This document shows positions 44,110 through 52,805 of a stretch of 64,000 nucleotides of DNA, in pieces. The notes beneath the pieces are model-generated. The model had not been told where the DNA came from. It saw nothing but the letters and a program-made list of their open reading frames with translations, and searched no databases. Location of the stretch: contig JANLFP010000009.1 of assembly GCA_024655905.1 (NCBI GenBank), forward strand, positions 62,001 to 126,000, in the 5' to 3' direction. Within the stretch, counting starts at the first letter, position 1; every line of letters starts with the position of its first letter. The translations under genes and the position numbers were made by a program. The DNA is from Tepidanaerobacteraceae bacterium (GTDB lineage: Bacteria > Bacillota > Thermosediminibacteria > Thermosediminibacterales > Tepidanaerobacteraceae).

Positions 44110-46623
44110 ATGCTCGGCATTTTAAACAGGATACTGGGGAATTCCAATGAAAAGGAAGTCAAAAAGCTCGGCAGAATAGTGGAGGAAGTAAATAAATGGG
44201 AACCGGACATGCAGAAACTTTCCGACGAAGAGCTGAGAAAAAAGACGGATGAGTTCAGGGAGCGTCTTTCACAGGGGCAGACCCTTGAAGATTTGCTGCC
44301 GGAAGCGTTTGCCGCGGTAAGGGAGGCTGCCAGGAGGACTCTCAACATGCGGCCATTTGATGTGCAGGTGCTGGGAGGCATCGTGCTGCATCAAGGGCGG
44401 ATAGCCGAGATGAAAACCGGCGAGGGTAAAACGCTCGTTGCAACCATGCCGGCGTATTTGAACGCCCTGACGGGCAGAGGTGTCCATATAGTAACGGTCA
44501 ACGATTATCTAGCGAAAAGGGACAGCGAATGGATGGGGAAAATTTATAATTTTCTGGGCCTGGAGGTGGGCCTCATAATCCATGACCTGGATTTTGAATC
44601 CAGGAAGAAGGCGTACAACGCAGACATAACTTACGGCACGAACAATGAATTCGGCTTCGATTACCTAAGGGACAATATGGTGCTCTCAAAGGAGCAGATG
44701 GTTCAGAGGCCCTTGAACTATGCAATTGTGGATGAAGTCGATAGCATCCTTATAGACGAAGCCAGGACTCCCCTCATCATTTCAGGTCAGGCGGAAGAAT
44801 CTACGGAAATTTATTACAAATTTGCTAGATTCGTCCCTAGGTTGAAAGAGGGCGAAGACTATACCGTGGATGAGAAAGCGCACAGTGTCATGCCTACGGA
44901 AAAAGGCATAAAAAAGGCTGAGAGTTTTCTGGGCGTCGAGAATCTATACGATGAAGAAAACATCGAGCTGCTTCACCATTTTCAGCAGGCTCTGAAAGCC
45001 CACGCGCTCATGAAGCTGGACAGGGACTATGTGGTGAAAGACGGCCAGGTCATCATAGTCGACGAATTCACGGGCCGTTTGATGTTCGGGCGAAGGTACA
45101 GCGACGGTCTGCACCAGGCAATTGAAGCCAAAGAAGGCGTAAAGGTGGAGCATGAAAGCAAGACCCTCGCCACCATCACTTTCCAGAATTACTTCAGAAT
45201 GTATAAGAAACTGGCAGGCATGACGGGCACCGCCGCCACCGAAGAAGAGGAATTCCGGAAGATATACGGGATGGATGTTGTGGTCATACCCACAAACAAG
45301 CCTATGATAAGGGTGGATTATCCAGATGTCGTATATAAAACCGAAAAGGGCAAATTTGAAGCTGTGGTCAACGAAATAGTGGAGTGCCATAAAAAAGGCC
45401 AGCCGGTGCTGGTGGGCACTGTTTCCATAGAAAAATCCGAGCGGCTGAGCGCCATGCTTAAAAAGCGTGGAATACCGCATGAAGTATTGAACGCCAAGTA
45501 CCATGAAAAAGAAGCGGAGATTGTAGCAAAGGCAGGCCAGAGGGGAATGGTCACCATAGCCACCAATATGGCGGGCCGCGGAACCGATATAGTGCTCGGA
45601 GAAGGTGTGGCGGAACTGGGAGGCCTTCATATAATAGGTACTGAAAGGCATGAGGCCCGACGCATAGACAACCAGCTTCGGGGCCGTTCCGGCCGCCAGG
45701 GAGACCCGGGTTCATCCAGGTTCTATGTATCTTTGGAGGATGACCTCATGAGGCTGTTCGGTTCCGATAATATTAAGGGCATAATGGACCGCCTGGGCCT
45801 GGAAGAGGACCAGCCCATAGAACACCCTCTGATTACCAGGGCCATAGAAAACGCCCAGAAAAAGGTGGAGGCCAGAAACTTCGATATAAGGAAACACGTT
45901 CTGGAATACGACGATGTAATGAACACTCAGAGGGAAGTCATATATTCCCAGAGGCGCAAAGTCCTTGAAAAAGAGGATTTGAAAGAAAGTATAAAGCAGA
46001 TGATAGCGGATGTGGTGGACCGGCTGCTGGATATTTATGCTGGTAAGGAAATACACCCCGAAGAATGGAACATCAAAGGGCTGGCCGAATACATGGCGGA
46101 TATATTCCAAATTAAGGATGCCATTGATTCCGCCAATCTCGAAAACATGTCCCGCGACAATGTTCGAAGCGCGCTTGTAGAAAAAGCCCTGACCTCATAC
46201 GAAAAGAAAGAGCAGGAGCTTGGCAGCGAAAACATGAGGGAACTGGAAAGGTTCATCATGCTCAAGGTTGTCGATCAGAAATGGATGGACCATATTGACG
46301 CCATGGACCAGCTTCGCGAAGGCATCGGCCTTCGAGCCTACGGCCAGAGAGATCCGATTATAGAGTATAAAATCGAAGGATATGACATGTTCCAGGAGAT
46401 GATTGCTTCGATTCAGGAAGATACTTTGCGCTATTTATTCAGAGTCCAGATCAAATCTGCACCCCAGCGGGAGCAGCAGCGGGTTTATAATGTTTCCTAC
46501 TCCCACGGTGGTGGCGATGAAAAAAGGCAGCCGGTGAAGAAGGAAAAGAAGGTGGGCCGCAACGACCCGTGCCCATGCGGCAGCGGCAAGAAGTATAAAA
46601 AGTGCTGCGGACGCAATGTTTAA
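44110..46623 (+). CDS. secA: Preprotein translocase ATPase SecA
   Basis: Motor of Sec export. Walker [25 protein letters not shown], the [25 protein letters not shown] region and a C-terminal zinc tail [21 protein letters not shown] 44110 with GGAGGAAGG upstream gives MLGILNRI, the normal N-terminus (837 residues); the longer frame from 44038 starts within the terminator and is rejected. Followed by prfB, the usual clostridial order. Confidence 0.98.
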   Translation: MLGILNRILGNSNEKEVKKLGRIVEEVNKWEPDMQKLSDEELRKKTDEFRERLSQGQTLEDLLPEAFAAVREAARRTLNMRPFDVQVLGGIVLHQGRIAEMKTGEGKTLVATMPAYLNALTGRGVHIVTVNDYLAKRDSEWMGKIYNFLGLEVGLIIHDLDFESRKKAYNADITYGTNNEFGFDYLRDNMVLSKEQMVQRPLNYAIVDEVDSILIDEARTPLIISGQAEESTEIYYKFARFVPRLKEGEDYTVDEKAHSVMPTEKGIKKAESFLGVENLYDEENIELLHHFQQALKAHALMKLDRDYVVKDGQVIIVDEFTGRLMFGRRYSDGLHQAIEAKEGVKVEHESKTLATITFQNYFRMYKKLAGMTGTAATEEEEFRKIYGMDVVVIPTNKPMIRVDYPDVVYKTEKGKFEAVVNEIVECHKKGQPVLVGTVSIEKSERLSAMLKKRGIPHEVLNAKYHEKEAEIVAKAGQRGMVTIATNMAGRGTDIVLGEGVAELGGLHIIGTERHEARRIDNQLRGRSGRQGDPGSSRFYVSLEDDLMRLFGSDNIKGIMDRLGLEEDQPIEHPLITRAIENAQKKVEARNFDIRKHVLEYDDVMNTQREVIYSQRRKVLEKEDLKESIKQMIADVVDRLLDIYAGKEIHPEEWNIKGLAEYMADIFQIKDAIDSANLENMSRDNVRSALVEKALTSYEKKEQELGSENMRELERFIMLKVVDQKWMDHIDAMDQLREGIGLRAYGQRDPIIEYKIEGYDMFQEMIASIQEDTLRYLFRVQIKSAPQREQQRVYNVSYSHGGGDEKRQPVKKEKKVGRNDPCPCGSGKKYKKCCGRNV

Positions 46624-46717
46624 GCCCGCGCAAGACCATGCTCTCTTAAAAGAGAGGCAAGAGCGCTTCTCAGGAAATTAGCAATCATAATATAATAATA
46701 TGAGAAGAAAGTGAGTG

Positions 46718-47825
46718 ATGCTAGTGCTCGAAGAGTACAGAATAGAGCTCGAATCCGCCAGGCGGATTTTGTCGGAACTGAGGGATTCTCTTTGAAATAG
46801 GGAAGCTCAAGGAGGAAATAAAACAACTGGAGAACGATGCTGCTGCCCCGGATTTCTGGGATGATCAGGAAAAGGCTCAGAAGATGCTGCAGAAGTTGAA
46901 CGCTTTGAAAGACAAGGTGGAGAAATTTCACAAGCTGGAACAAAAGCTGGAAGATGTGGATACGCTCATAGCGCTGGCTGAAGAAACGGGAGATCAGGAT
47001 ATTCTGGGAGAGATAAAACAGGAAGCTTATACTCTAAAAAACATGCTGGAAAAAGCCAGGCTGGAAACGCTGCTTTCGGGGAAGTATGATGGCAACAATG
47101 CCATCGTGTCGCTACACGCTGGTGCAGGCGGGACCGAAGCCCAGGACTGGGTGCAGATGCTGCTGCGGATGTATTCGCGCTGGGCCGAGGATAGAGGATA
47201 CAAAGTGAGCACACTTGACATGCTGCCGGGAGAAGAAGCTGGCATAAAAAGCGTCACCATACTGGTTGAAGGGCCGAACGCCTACGGATATCTCAAATCA
47301 GAAAAAGGCGTGCACCGGCTGGTGCGCATATCGCCGTTTGATGCGGCCAACCGGCGCCACACGTCTTTTGCATCGGTTGATGTGATGCCCGAAATCAATG
47401 ATGATGTCGAAATCGAGATAAAACCGGAAGACCTTAAAATAGACACGTATAGAGCCAGCGGAGCCGGAGGCCAGTATGTGAACAAGACCGAATCGGCCGT
47501 GCGCATCACCCACATTCCTACGGGGATAGTAGTGGCCTGCCAGACGGAACGATCCCAGCAGAGCAATCGCAACACCGCCATGAAGCTATTGAAGGCGAAA
47601 CTATTCGAGTTGCGCCAGGAAGAGCAGCAGAAGGAGATTGACAAACTGCGCGGCGTGCAAAGAGAAATAGCCTGGGGCAGTCAGATACGCTCCTATGTCT
47701 TTCACCCGTACAGCCTGGTCAAAGACCACAGGACCAATATGGAAGTTGGAAATGTCCAGGCAGTCATGGATGGAGAAATAGACGATTTCATCAACGCTTA
47801 TCTGAAACAAAAACAGACAGAGTGA
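46718..47825 (+). CDS. prfB: Peptide chain release factor 2 with programmed +1 frameshift
   Basis: Recognises UGA and UAA stops. The first 25 codons ([15 protein letters not shown]...LRDSL) end at an in-frame TGA at 46793-46795 in the classical slippery CTTTGA; skipping one T at 46793 continues as GAA ATA GGG in the frame that runs to 47825. GGQ is in [12 protein letters not shown] and the SPF anticodon-like motif in [16 protein letters not shown] 4-8 nt before the slippery site acts as the internal Shine-Dalgarno stimulator. Total about 368 residues. The frameshift is an autoregulatory loop: low RF2 favours frameshifting. Confidence 0.96.
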
Positions 47826-47856
47826 TTAACTTGTGGAAAGACTTTCGAATTTTGTA

Positions 47857-47885
47857 TTGACAACAATTTTTTATGCTGCTATAAT
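47857..47885 (+). promoter_or_regulatory. Consensus sigma-A promoter of the S-box operon
   Basis: TTGACA (47857-47862), 17-nt spacer, TATAAT (47880-47885): perfect match in all respects. Confidence 0.92.
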
Positions 47886-47950
47886 TAGACCAATGATTTA
47901 ACCCAAAGCATTTTTTGAAAAACAGAATATGATAAAGGTTAATTGATGAC

Positions 47951-48121
47951 CTCTTATCAAGAGAGGTGGAGGGACTGGCCCGATGAAACCCGGCAACCTT
48001 CAGGAGCTTGCTCCTGAAATGGTGCCAATTCCTGCAGAAGCAAAGTCTTCTGAAAGATAAGAGATGCTATGATCGGAATATTTAGGCCTCTTTACTTTCG
48101 GAAGAGGCCTAATATTTTTTT
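47951..48121 (+). promoter_or_regulatory. SAM-I (S-box) riboswitch with terminator
   Basis: Aptamer at 47951-48063: CTTATCAAGAGAGGTGGAGG, the GATGAAACCCGGCAACC core, GGTGCCAATTCC and the closing AGATAAGAG. Downstream a strong stem TTAGGCCTCTT (48082-) / AAGAGGCCTAA (to 48112) with a T run is the terminator. SAM binding would end transcription before the DUF39 operon, tying it to methionine/SAM supply. Confidence 0.97.
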
Positions 48122-48163
48122 AGCATTTTTGTCCAAAGAAATTTTGTGAAAGGAGAATTTTAA

Positions 48164-49363
48164 ATGAGTTTGGAACGCAGTTTCAAAGAAATCAATGAAC
48201 GCATCAAAAAAGGGAAAGCGGTGGTCCTGACCGCCGAAGAAGTCATCGAGAAAGTAAAAGAAAAAGGAGTATCGGCTGCTGCTAGAGAAGTCGACGTGGT
48301 GACCACTGGGACGTTCGGCCCCATGTGCTCCTCAGGTGTTTTTTTGAATTTCGGCCATGCCGCACCGCGCATCAGGATGCAGAAAGTATGGCTTAACAAT
48401 GTCCCGGCATATACCGGCATTGCGGCTGTTGACGCATACCTCGGCGCCACAGAATTGCCGGAGGATGATCCGCTAAACAGCAATTATCCCGGCGAATTCC
48501 GATACGGTGGAGGCCATGTCATAGAGGAACTGGTATCCGGAAAACCCGTTAAATTGAGGGCAATAAGCTACGGCACGGATTGCTATCCCCGCCGCGAGAT
48601 TGAAACCACAATCACTCTGGGCGACATCAACGAAGCCTTTCTGTTCAACCCGCGCAACTGCTATCAGAATTACAATTGCGCGGTTAACCTGAGCGACAGG
48701 GTGATTTATACCTACATGGGCACTTTAAAACCCAACCTTGGAAATGCGCATTTTTCCACGTCAGGCCAGCTCAGCCCGCTGCTGAAAGACCCGTATTTTA
48801 AAACCATTGGAATAGGTACCCGCATCTTTTTGGGAGGCGGCATAGGATATGTAGCCTGGAATGGAACCCAGCACTTCCCATCAATTCTCAGGGATGAAAG
48901 TGGCAGGGAATTGAACGGTTCCGGCGGAACCCTTGCGCTCATAGGCGATCTCAAGCAGATGAATGCGCGATGGCTTATGGGTACCAGCTTTCGCGGCTAC
49001 GGAGCCACCCTTACGGTTGGCGTTGGAATACCCATTCCCGTATTGAACGAAGAAATTCTATACCATGCTGCCAAAACCGATGAAGAACTTTTTGCTCCTA
49101 TAGTGGATTACAGCGATGCTTATCCCAACCGCAAACCGGGAAACCTGGGCTTCGTAAGCTACGCCGAACTGAAGAAAGGAACCATCCGGGTGATGGGGAA
49201 GGATGTTCCTTCAGCACCTCTGAGCAGCTACCCAAGAGCGCGCGAAATCGCCGGCATTTTGAAACAATGGATTCAAAAAGGCGATTTCCTTCTGGGAGAG
49301 CCGGTTCAAAGTCTGCCCGGTCCTGAATCAGGCATCAAAGCAAATGTGCTCGAAGAAAAATAA
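48164..49363 (+). CDS. DUF39 homocysteine biosynthesis protein
   Basis: 399-residue member of the HcyBio/DUF39 family, which in methanogens and some bacteria converts aspartate semialdehyde to homocysteine with sulfide-derived sulfur. Seen are SFKEINERIKKGKAVVLTAEE, VVTTGTFGPMCSSGVFLNFGH (conserved cysteine), SYGTDCYPRREIETTI and GTSFRGYGATLTVGVGIPIP. Followed by its usual partner, a NIL/ferredoxin protein. The S-box in front fits a role in the methionine branch. GAAAGGAG precedes the ATG. Confidence 0.92.
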   Translation: MSLERSFKEINERIKKGKAVVLTAEEVIEKVKEKGVSAAAREVDVVTTGTFGPMCSSGVFLNFGHAAPRIRMQKVWLNNVPAYTGIAAVDAYLGATELPEDDPLNSNYPGEFRYGGGHVIEELVSGKPVKLRAISYGTDCYPRREIETTITLGDINEAFLFNPRNCYQNYNCAVNLSDRVIYTYMGTLKPNLGNAHFSTSGQLSPLLKDPYFKTIGIGTRIFLGGGIGYVAWNGTQHFPSILRDESGRELNGSGGTLALIGDLKQMNARWLMGTSFRGYGATLTVGVGIPIPVLNEEILYHAAKTDEELFAPIVDYSDAYPNRKPGNLGFVSYAELKKGTIRVMGKDVPSAPLSSYPRAREIAGILKQWIQKGDFLLGEPVQSLPGPESGIKANVLEEK

Positions 49364-49378
49364 AGAGGAGGGCTTATT

Positions 49379-49780
49379 GTGACCAACAAAAAAGTTGTTT
49401 TGAAATTCAGCGCACAAAATGCGGATAAACCCATTATTTACCATCTTGTCAAAGACTTCGACCTCATTATAAACATATTGAAGGCGTCCATAAATCCGCA
49501 CAAAGAAGGGACCATGGTGCTGGAAATATCGGGAGACAGATATGAAGAGGGCATATCTTTTCTGGAGGAGCAGAGGGTTTCCGTCCTGCCGCTTAATCAG
49601 GAAGTCGTGCGCAACGAGGAGCGCTGCACCAGCTGCGGGGCATGCACGGTTCACTGTCCCACCCAGGCCCTTTATATCGACAGGCCTTCAATGGAAGTCA
49701 AATTCAATGATGAGAGCTGCATACTGTGCCTGATGTGCGTAAAAACATGCCCCGTGAAGGCCATGGAGGTAAGAATTTGA
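49379..49780 (+). CDS. NIL domain plus 2[4Fe-4S] ferredoxin protein
   Basis: N-terminal NIL domain (about residues 1-75; a methionine/homocysteine-related ligand domain) and two four-cysteine clusters: CTSCGACTVHCP and CILCLMCVKTCP. Partner of DUF39 in homocysteine synthesis, supplying electrons or sulfur. GTG 49379 follows GAGGAGGGC. The stop abuts the start of the next gene. Confidence 0.93.
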   Translation: MTNKKVVLKFSAQNADKPIIYHLVKDFDLIINILKASINPHKEGTMVLEISGDRYEEGISFLEEQRVSVLPLNQEVVRNEERCTSCGACTVHCPTQALYIDRPSMEVKFNDESCILCLMCVKTCPVKAMEVRI

Positions 49781-50530
49781 GTGAAGTACGAGCCCCGCGT
49801 TTATCGAAATATATACAATCAAGGCGACCTTCATCATTTTAAGGTCATGGTGGAAGAAACGGATTTGGACATTGCCATAAGAAAAGACAGATTCGAAGAA
49901 AAGATAGAAAGCCTGACTTACGAATTAGTTCGCAGGGAGCGAGAACTTCTGAAAGAATATATAAAGCGCGATCCCGTTTTTCTTTCCACCCTGGAACCAT
50001 ACCGGCCGCTTCCGGATGCTCCTTCATCGGCCGAAGAAATGAGCCGGGCTGCGGGCCTTGCGGGCGTAGGCCCGATGGCGGCTGTGGCGGGGTATTTTTC
50101 AGAGATGGTGGGAAGGAAGCTTTCGGCTTATTCCAGCGAGGTCATAGTGGAAAACGGCGGCGATATATGGCTGAAGACGAAAAAGGTCCGACGGGTTGGG
50201 GTATTTGCCGGAGAATCCCCATTTTCAAACCGTATAGCCCTTGAAATAGCCCCGTCCCATTCGCCACTCGGCATATGCACATCTTCCGGCACGGTGGGGC
50301 ACAGCTTGAGCTTCGGCAGGGCCGACGCCATGGTGATCGTATCGGAATCGGCAGTCCTGGCAGATGCGGTGGCCACCGCTGCCTGCAACATGGTAAAGAC
50401 CGAAGAGGACATGGAGGCAGCCGTAAACTTTTCCCTCAGCATCCCCGGCGTCACGGGAGCTCTGTGCATAATGGGCGAAAAAATGGCAGCAGCCGGAAAT
50501 ATCAAACTTGTTCCCATTCAATTTATATGA
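49781..50530 (+). CDS. UPF0280 (ApbE-like) family protein
   Basis: 249 residues matching the UPF0280 group, which resembles ApbE flavin transferases: AGVGPMAAVAGYFSEMVG, ENGGDIWLKT, LGICTSSGTVGHSLSFG and ADAVATAACNMV. Starts (GTG) directly after the ferredoxin gene, so all three are one transcript. Frequently found next to DUF39, where its role is undefined; flavin or cofactor attachment is a guess from the fold. Its stop codon lies in a dispersed palindromic repeat. Confidence 0.9.
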   Translation: MKYEPRVYRNIYNQGDLHHFKVMVEETDLDIAIRKDRFEEKIESLTYELVRRERELLKEYIKRDPVFLSTLEPYRPLPDAPSSAEEMSRAAGLAGVGPMAAVAGYFSEMVGRKLSAYSSEVIVENGGDIWLKTKKVRRVGVFAGESPFSNRIALEIAPSHSPLGICTSSGTVGHSLSFGRADAMVIVSESAVLADAVATAACNMVKTEEDMEAAVNFSLSIPGVTGALCIMGEKMAAAGNIKLVPIQFI

Positions 50531-50554
50531 GTCAGGGGACGGTTCCTTGACTCA
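50528..50554. repeat. Dispersed palindromic element, copy 4
   Basis: TGAGTCA / TTGACTCA arms around a GGGGACGGTTCC core; its first TGA is the stop codon of the UPF0280 gene. Confidence 0.75.
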
Positions 50555-50570
50555 CACACCTGATTTGTTC

Positions 50571-50600
50571 AAAGACCTATGAAAATTAGGTCTTTTTTAT
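50571..50600 (+). terminator. Intrinsic terminator of the S-box operon
   Basis: Stem AAAGACCTA (50571-50579) / TAGGTCTTT (50587-50595), then T residues. Confidence 0.9.
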
Positions 50601-50670
50601 TAAGCTTAAAAAGAGGAAAAACGACGGTCATGGTAGAATATTGTAAACAATATCGAATTATTTTGGGAAG

Positions 50671-51390
50671 ATGAAAATGGACTTTTTTCAAAAGATTGCC
50701 GACGGCATTCTCGATGTGTTATTCCCTCCTGAACCCTACTGCACAGTATGCGCAAAAAAACTTGAGACGGGAGAACGTTACATATGCAGTGCGTGCGAAA
50801 AAAGGCTGGCCCCCATTTTACCGCCCGTATGCAAGAAATGCGGCAGGCCTCTGGATACCGATTCATTATGCAGGGACTGCCGGACAAATGAGCGCACTTT
50901 TGTACAGGCCCGTTCTTTTGGACATTACGATGGTGTTTTGAAAGAACTCATCCATCTTTTCAAATATGGCGGAAGGCGGGAACTGGCAAGACTCCTGGGC
51001 GGCAGGATGGTGGGGACGCTGGCAGTCCTTTCATGGCCTGATTTCGACTATATCGTGCCGGTGCCCCTCCATGCCGGAAGGGAGCGGGAAAGGGGGTTCA
51101 ATCAGGCATATCTGCTGGCATCGGTTGTATCCCGAAGTTCGGGTGTTCCCATCTACAGGGGGCTTATCAGGGTGAAACCTACGGAGCACCAGACTTTTCT
51201 TGATAAAACCCTGCGGAAAAAGAACCTTGAAGGAGCTTTTAAGGTTGAGAACAAGAGCAGGATAGAAGGGAAAACGCTGCTTTTAATAGATGACGTCTAC
51301 ACCACCGGCTCAACGGTGGACGAGTGCGCCCGCACAATAAAGAATGCCGGCGCTGATAGTGTGTTTGTACTGACTTGCGCAAGGGGATGA
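50671..51390 (+). CDS. comFC: ComF family phosphoribosyltransferase-like protein
   Basis: N-terminal zinc-binding cysteine clusters (CTVCAKKL, CSACEKRL, CKKCGRPL, CRDC) and a C-terminal phosphoribosyltransferase domain (VPVPLHAGRERERGFNQA; LLIDDVYTTGST). ComFC is needed for DNA uptake in transformable species, but is widespread in others. It precedes the late flagellar genes, as in Bacillus. A 16-bp perfect palindrome (50638-50653) lies just upstream. ATG 50677 is an alternative start. Confidence 0.93.
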   Translation: MKMDFFQKIADGILDVLFPPEPYCTVCAKKLETGERYICSACEKRLAPILPPVCKKCGRPLDTDSLCRDCRTNERTFVQARSFGHYDGVLKELIHLFKYGGRRELARLLGGRMVGTLAVLSWPDFDYIVPVPLHAGRERERGFNQAYLLASVVSRSSGVPIYRGLIRVKPTEHQTFLDKTLRKKNLEGAFKVENKSRIEGKTLLLIDDVYTTGSTVDECARTIKNAGADSVFVLTCARG

Positions 51391-51404
51391 GAGGAGGTGA
51401 AATA

Positions 51405-51809
51405 ATGGAGCTTCGAAACTGCCCTGTCTGCGGAAAGCTTTTCGTTTATACCGTAAGAAATATGTGTCCGAATTGCGCGAAAAAAGATGAGGAGAACTTT
51501 GAAAAGGTGCGGCAGTATCTCTATGATGTTCCTAACGCAACGCTGGATGAAATAACGGAAAAAACAGGCGTGCCCGCAAAAAATGTGCTTGAATACCTAA
51601 AGGAAGGCAGGCTGATGTTGAAAAAAACCAATACGAACATTTTAAGCTGTGAAAGATGCGGTGCTCCGATACTGACCGGAAAGTACTGCGACAAATGCGC
51701 CGATGAAATGAAAAAACAATTGGAGCGATTAAAAAACAGGGCTTTTGGAATAAATGAAGACATGAAAGGTTCCCTTCACCTTTCGAAATTGCAGAGACGA
51801 GAAAAATAG
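51405..51809 (+). CDS. yvyF: Flagellar operon protein YvyF family
   Basis: 134-residue zinc-ribbon protein: CPVCGKLFVY and CPNCAKK at the start, a small helical linker (TLDEITEKTGVPAKNVLEYLKEGR) and a second ribbon CERCGAPI ... CDKC. Matches the YvyF/TIGR03826 group found between comFC and flgM. ATG 51405 after GAGGAGGTGA is preferred. May influence flagellar gene expression; mechanism unknown. Confidence 0.9.
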   Translation: MELRNCPVCGKLFVYTVRNMCPNCAKKDEENFEKVRQYLYDVPNATLDEITEKTGVPAKNVLEYLKEGRLMLKKTNTNILSCERCGAPILTGKYCDKCADEMKKQLERLKNRAFGINEDMKGSLHLSKLQRREK

Positions 51810-51948
51810 AAAGAATAGGCGCAAATTCCAAGAAATAAAGGGATATATGAAAATAAAAAGGGTTATGCTTCTATTTCAGCAGTTATCTTTTGACAATGTA
51901 AATTCGATAATAATAACGACAGAAAGTTGAAATCAGGGGGCAGGGATT

Positions 51949-52248
51949 ATGAATATTTCCCGCAGTCAACTGGAAAGTTGCGTTAGAATTTACAGGGAGC
52001 AGAGCGGAAAGATCCGCAGAGACAGCGAGAAAGAAAAACCCGACAAGTCCGGTGCAGATAGCTTCATCTTATCCGCGGAAGCGAAAGAATTGCTCCAAGC
52101 CATAAAATCCGCAGGCACCGAACAGGACGTGAGGGAAGAAAAGGTAGCCGCATTAAGAGAGAAAATAAACAGCGGCACATACAACATCGATGGAGAACTG
52201 GTGGCTGAAAAGATGCTGGAAGAGCATTTCGGCAGCGCATATATCTGA
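51949..52248 (+). CDS. flgM: Anti-sigma-28 factor FlgM
   Basis: 99-residue protein with the C-terminal sigma-28-binding helices (EEKVAALREKINSGTYNIDGELVAEKMLE). Holds sigma-28 inactive until the hook is complete and FlgM is exported. A TTGACA at 51890 with a TAATAA-like -10 may be its promoter. GGGGGCAGGG precedes the ATG. Confidence 0.93.
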   Translation: MNISRSQLESCVRIYREQSGKIRRDSEKEKPDKSGADSFILSAEAKELLQAIKSAGTEQDVREEKVAALREKINSGTYNIDGELVAEKMLEEHFGSAYI

Positions 52249-52284
52249 ATTTCCTTGTAGAATTAAGGGGATGGGGGCTTTTCG

Positions 52285-52794
52285 ATGGAAACCGAAAGGG
52301 ACGTATATTTTTCGGAGCTCATTGAGGAATTAAGCAGTGAACTTTCCATTTATAAGGAATTCCTGGCTTTGGCCGAGAAAAAAACAGGGGTGCTTGTAAA
52401 AGGCGATGTGAAGACCCTATCCGAGATAACCGGCATTGAGCAGAATCTTGTTTTGAAACTGGGCAGGATAGAGGAAAGACGGTTGAACATCGTAAAAAGG
52501 ATAGCGGCTTCATCCGGTAAGGATATAAAGGATATTGGCGCCGAATTTTTTGAGAAAACCTTATCCTCGGACGAGCTTGGCCGATTCAAAAGCGTGTCCT
52601 GTGAATTGAAAAGGGTATTGTCCGAGCTAAAGCAAAAAAACAGCACTAATGAAAAACTGATCAGACGGGCTCTCGACTATATCAGATTCTCTCTGGAGGT
52701 TATAACAGAAGCAGGCAAAGATGCATCGGTATATAACGCCCGGGGGAATAATTCCGGGCAGGGAGCTTTGCGCGTCATAGATAAAAAAGCATAG
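52285..52794 (+). CDS. flgN: Flagellar export chaperone FlgN
   Basis: 169-residue all-helical protein of the FlgN family (YFSELIEELSSELSIYKEFLALAEKK; RRLNIVKRIA). Binds FlgK and FlgL and delivers them to the export apparatus; placed directly before flgK as expected. Low sequence similarity is normal for the family. Confidence 0.88.
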   Translation: METERDVYFSELIEELSSELSIYKEFLALAEKKTGVLVKGDVKTLSEITGIEQNLVLKLGRIEERRLNIVKRIAASSGKDIKDIGAEFFEKTLSSDELGRFKSVSCELKRVLSELKQKNSTNEKLIRRALDYIRFSLEVITEAGKDASVYNARGNNSGQGALRVIDKKA

Positions 52795-52805
52795 GCGGTG
52801 AATCA

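Noticed and set aside
44944-45651. Long minus-strand frame (235 codons) inside secA
   Set aside because: No ribosome site; secA on the other strand is fully conserved, so this is a shadow frame.
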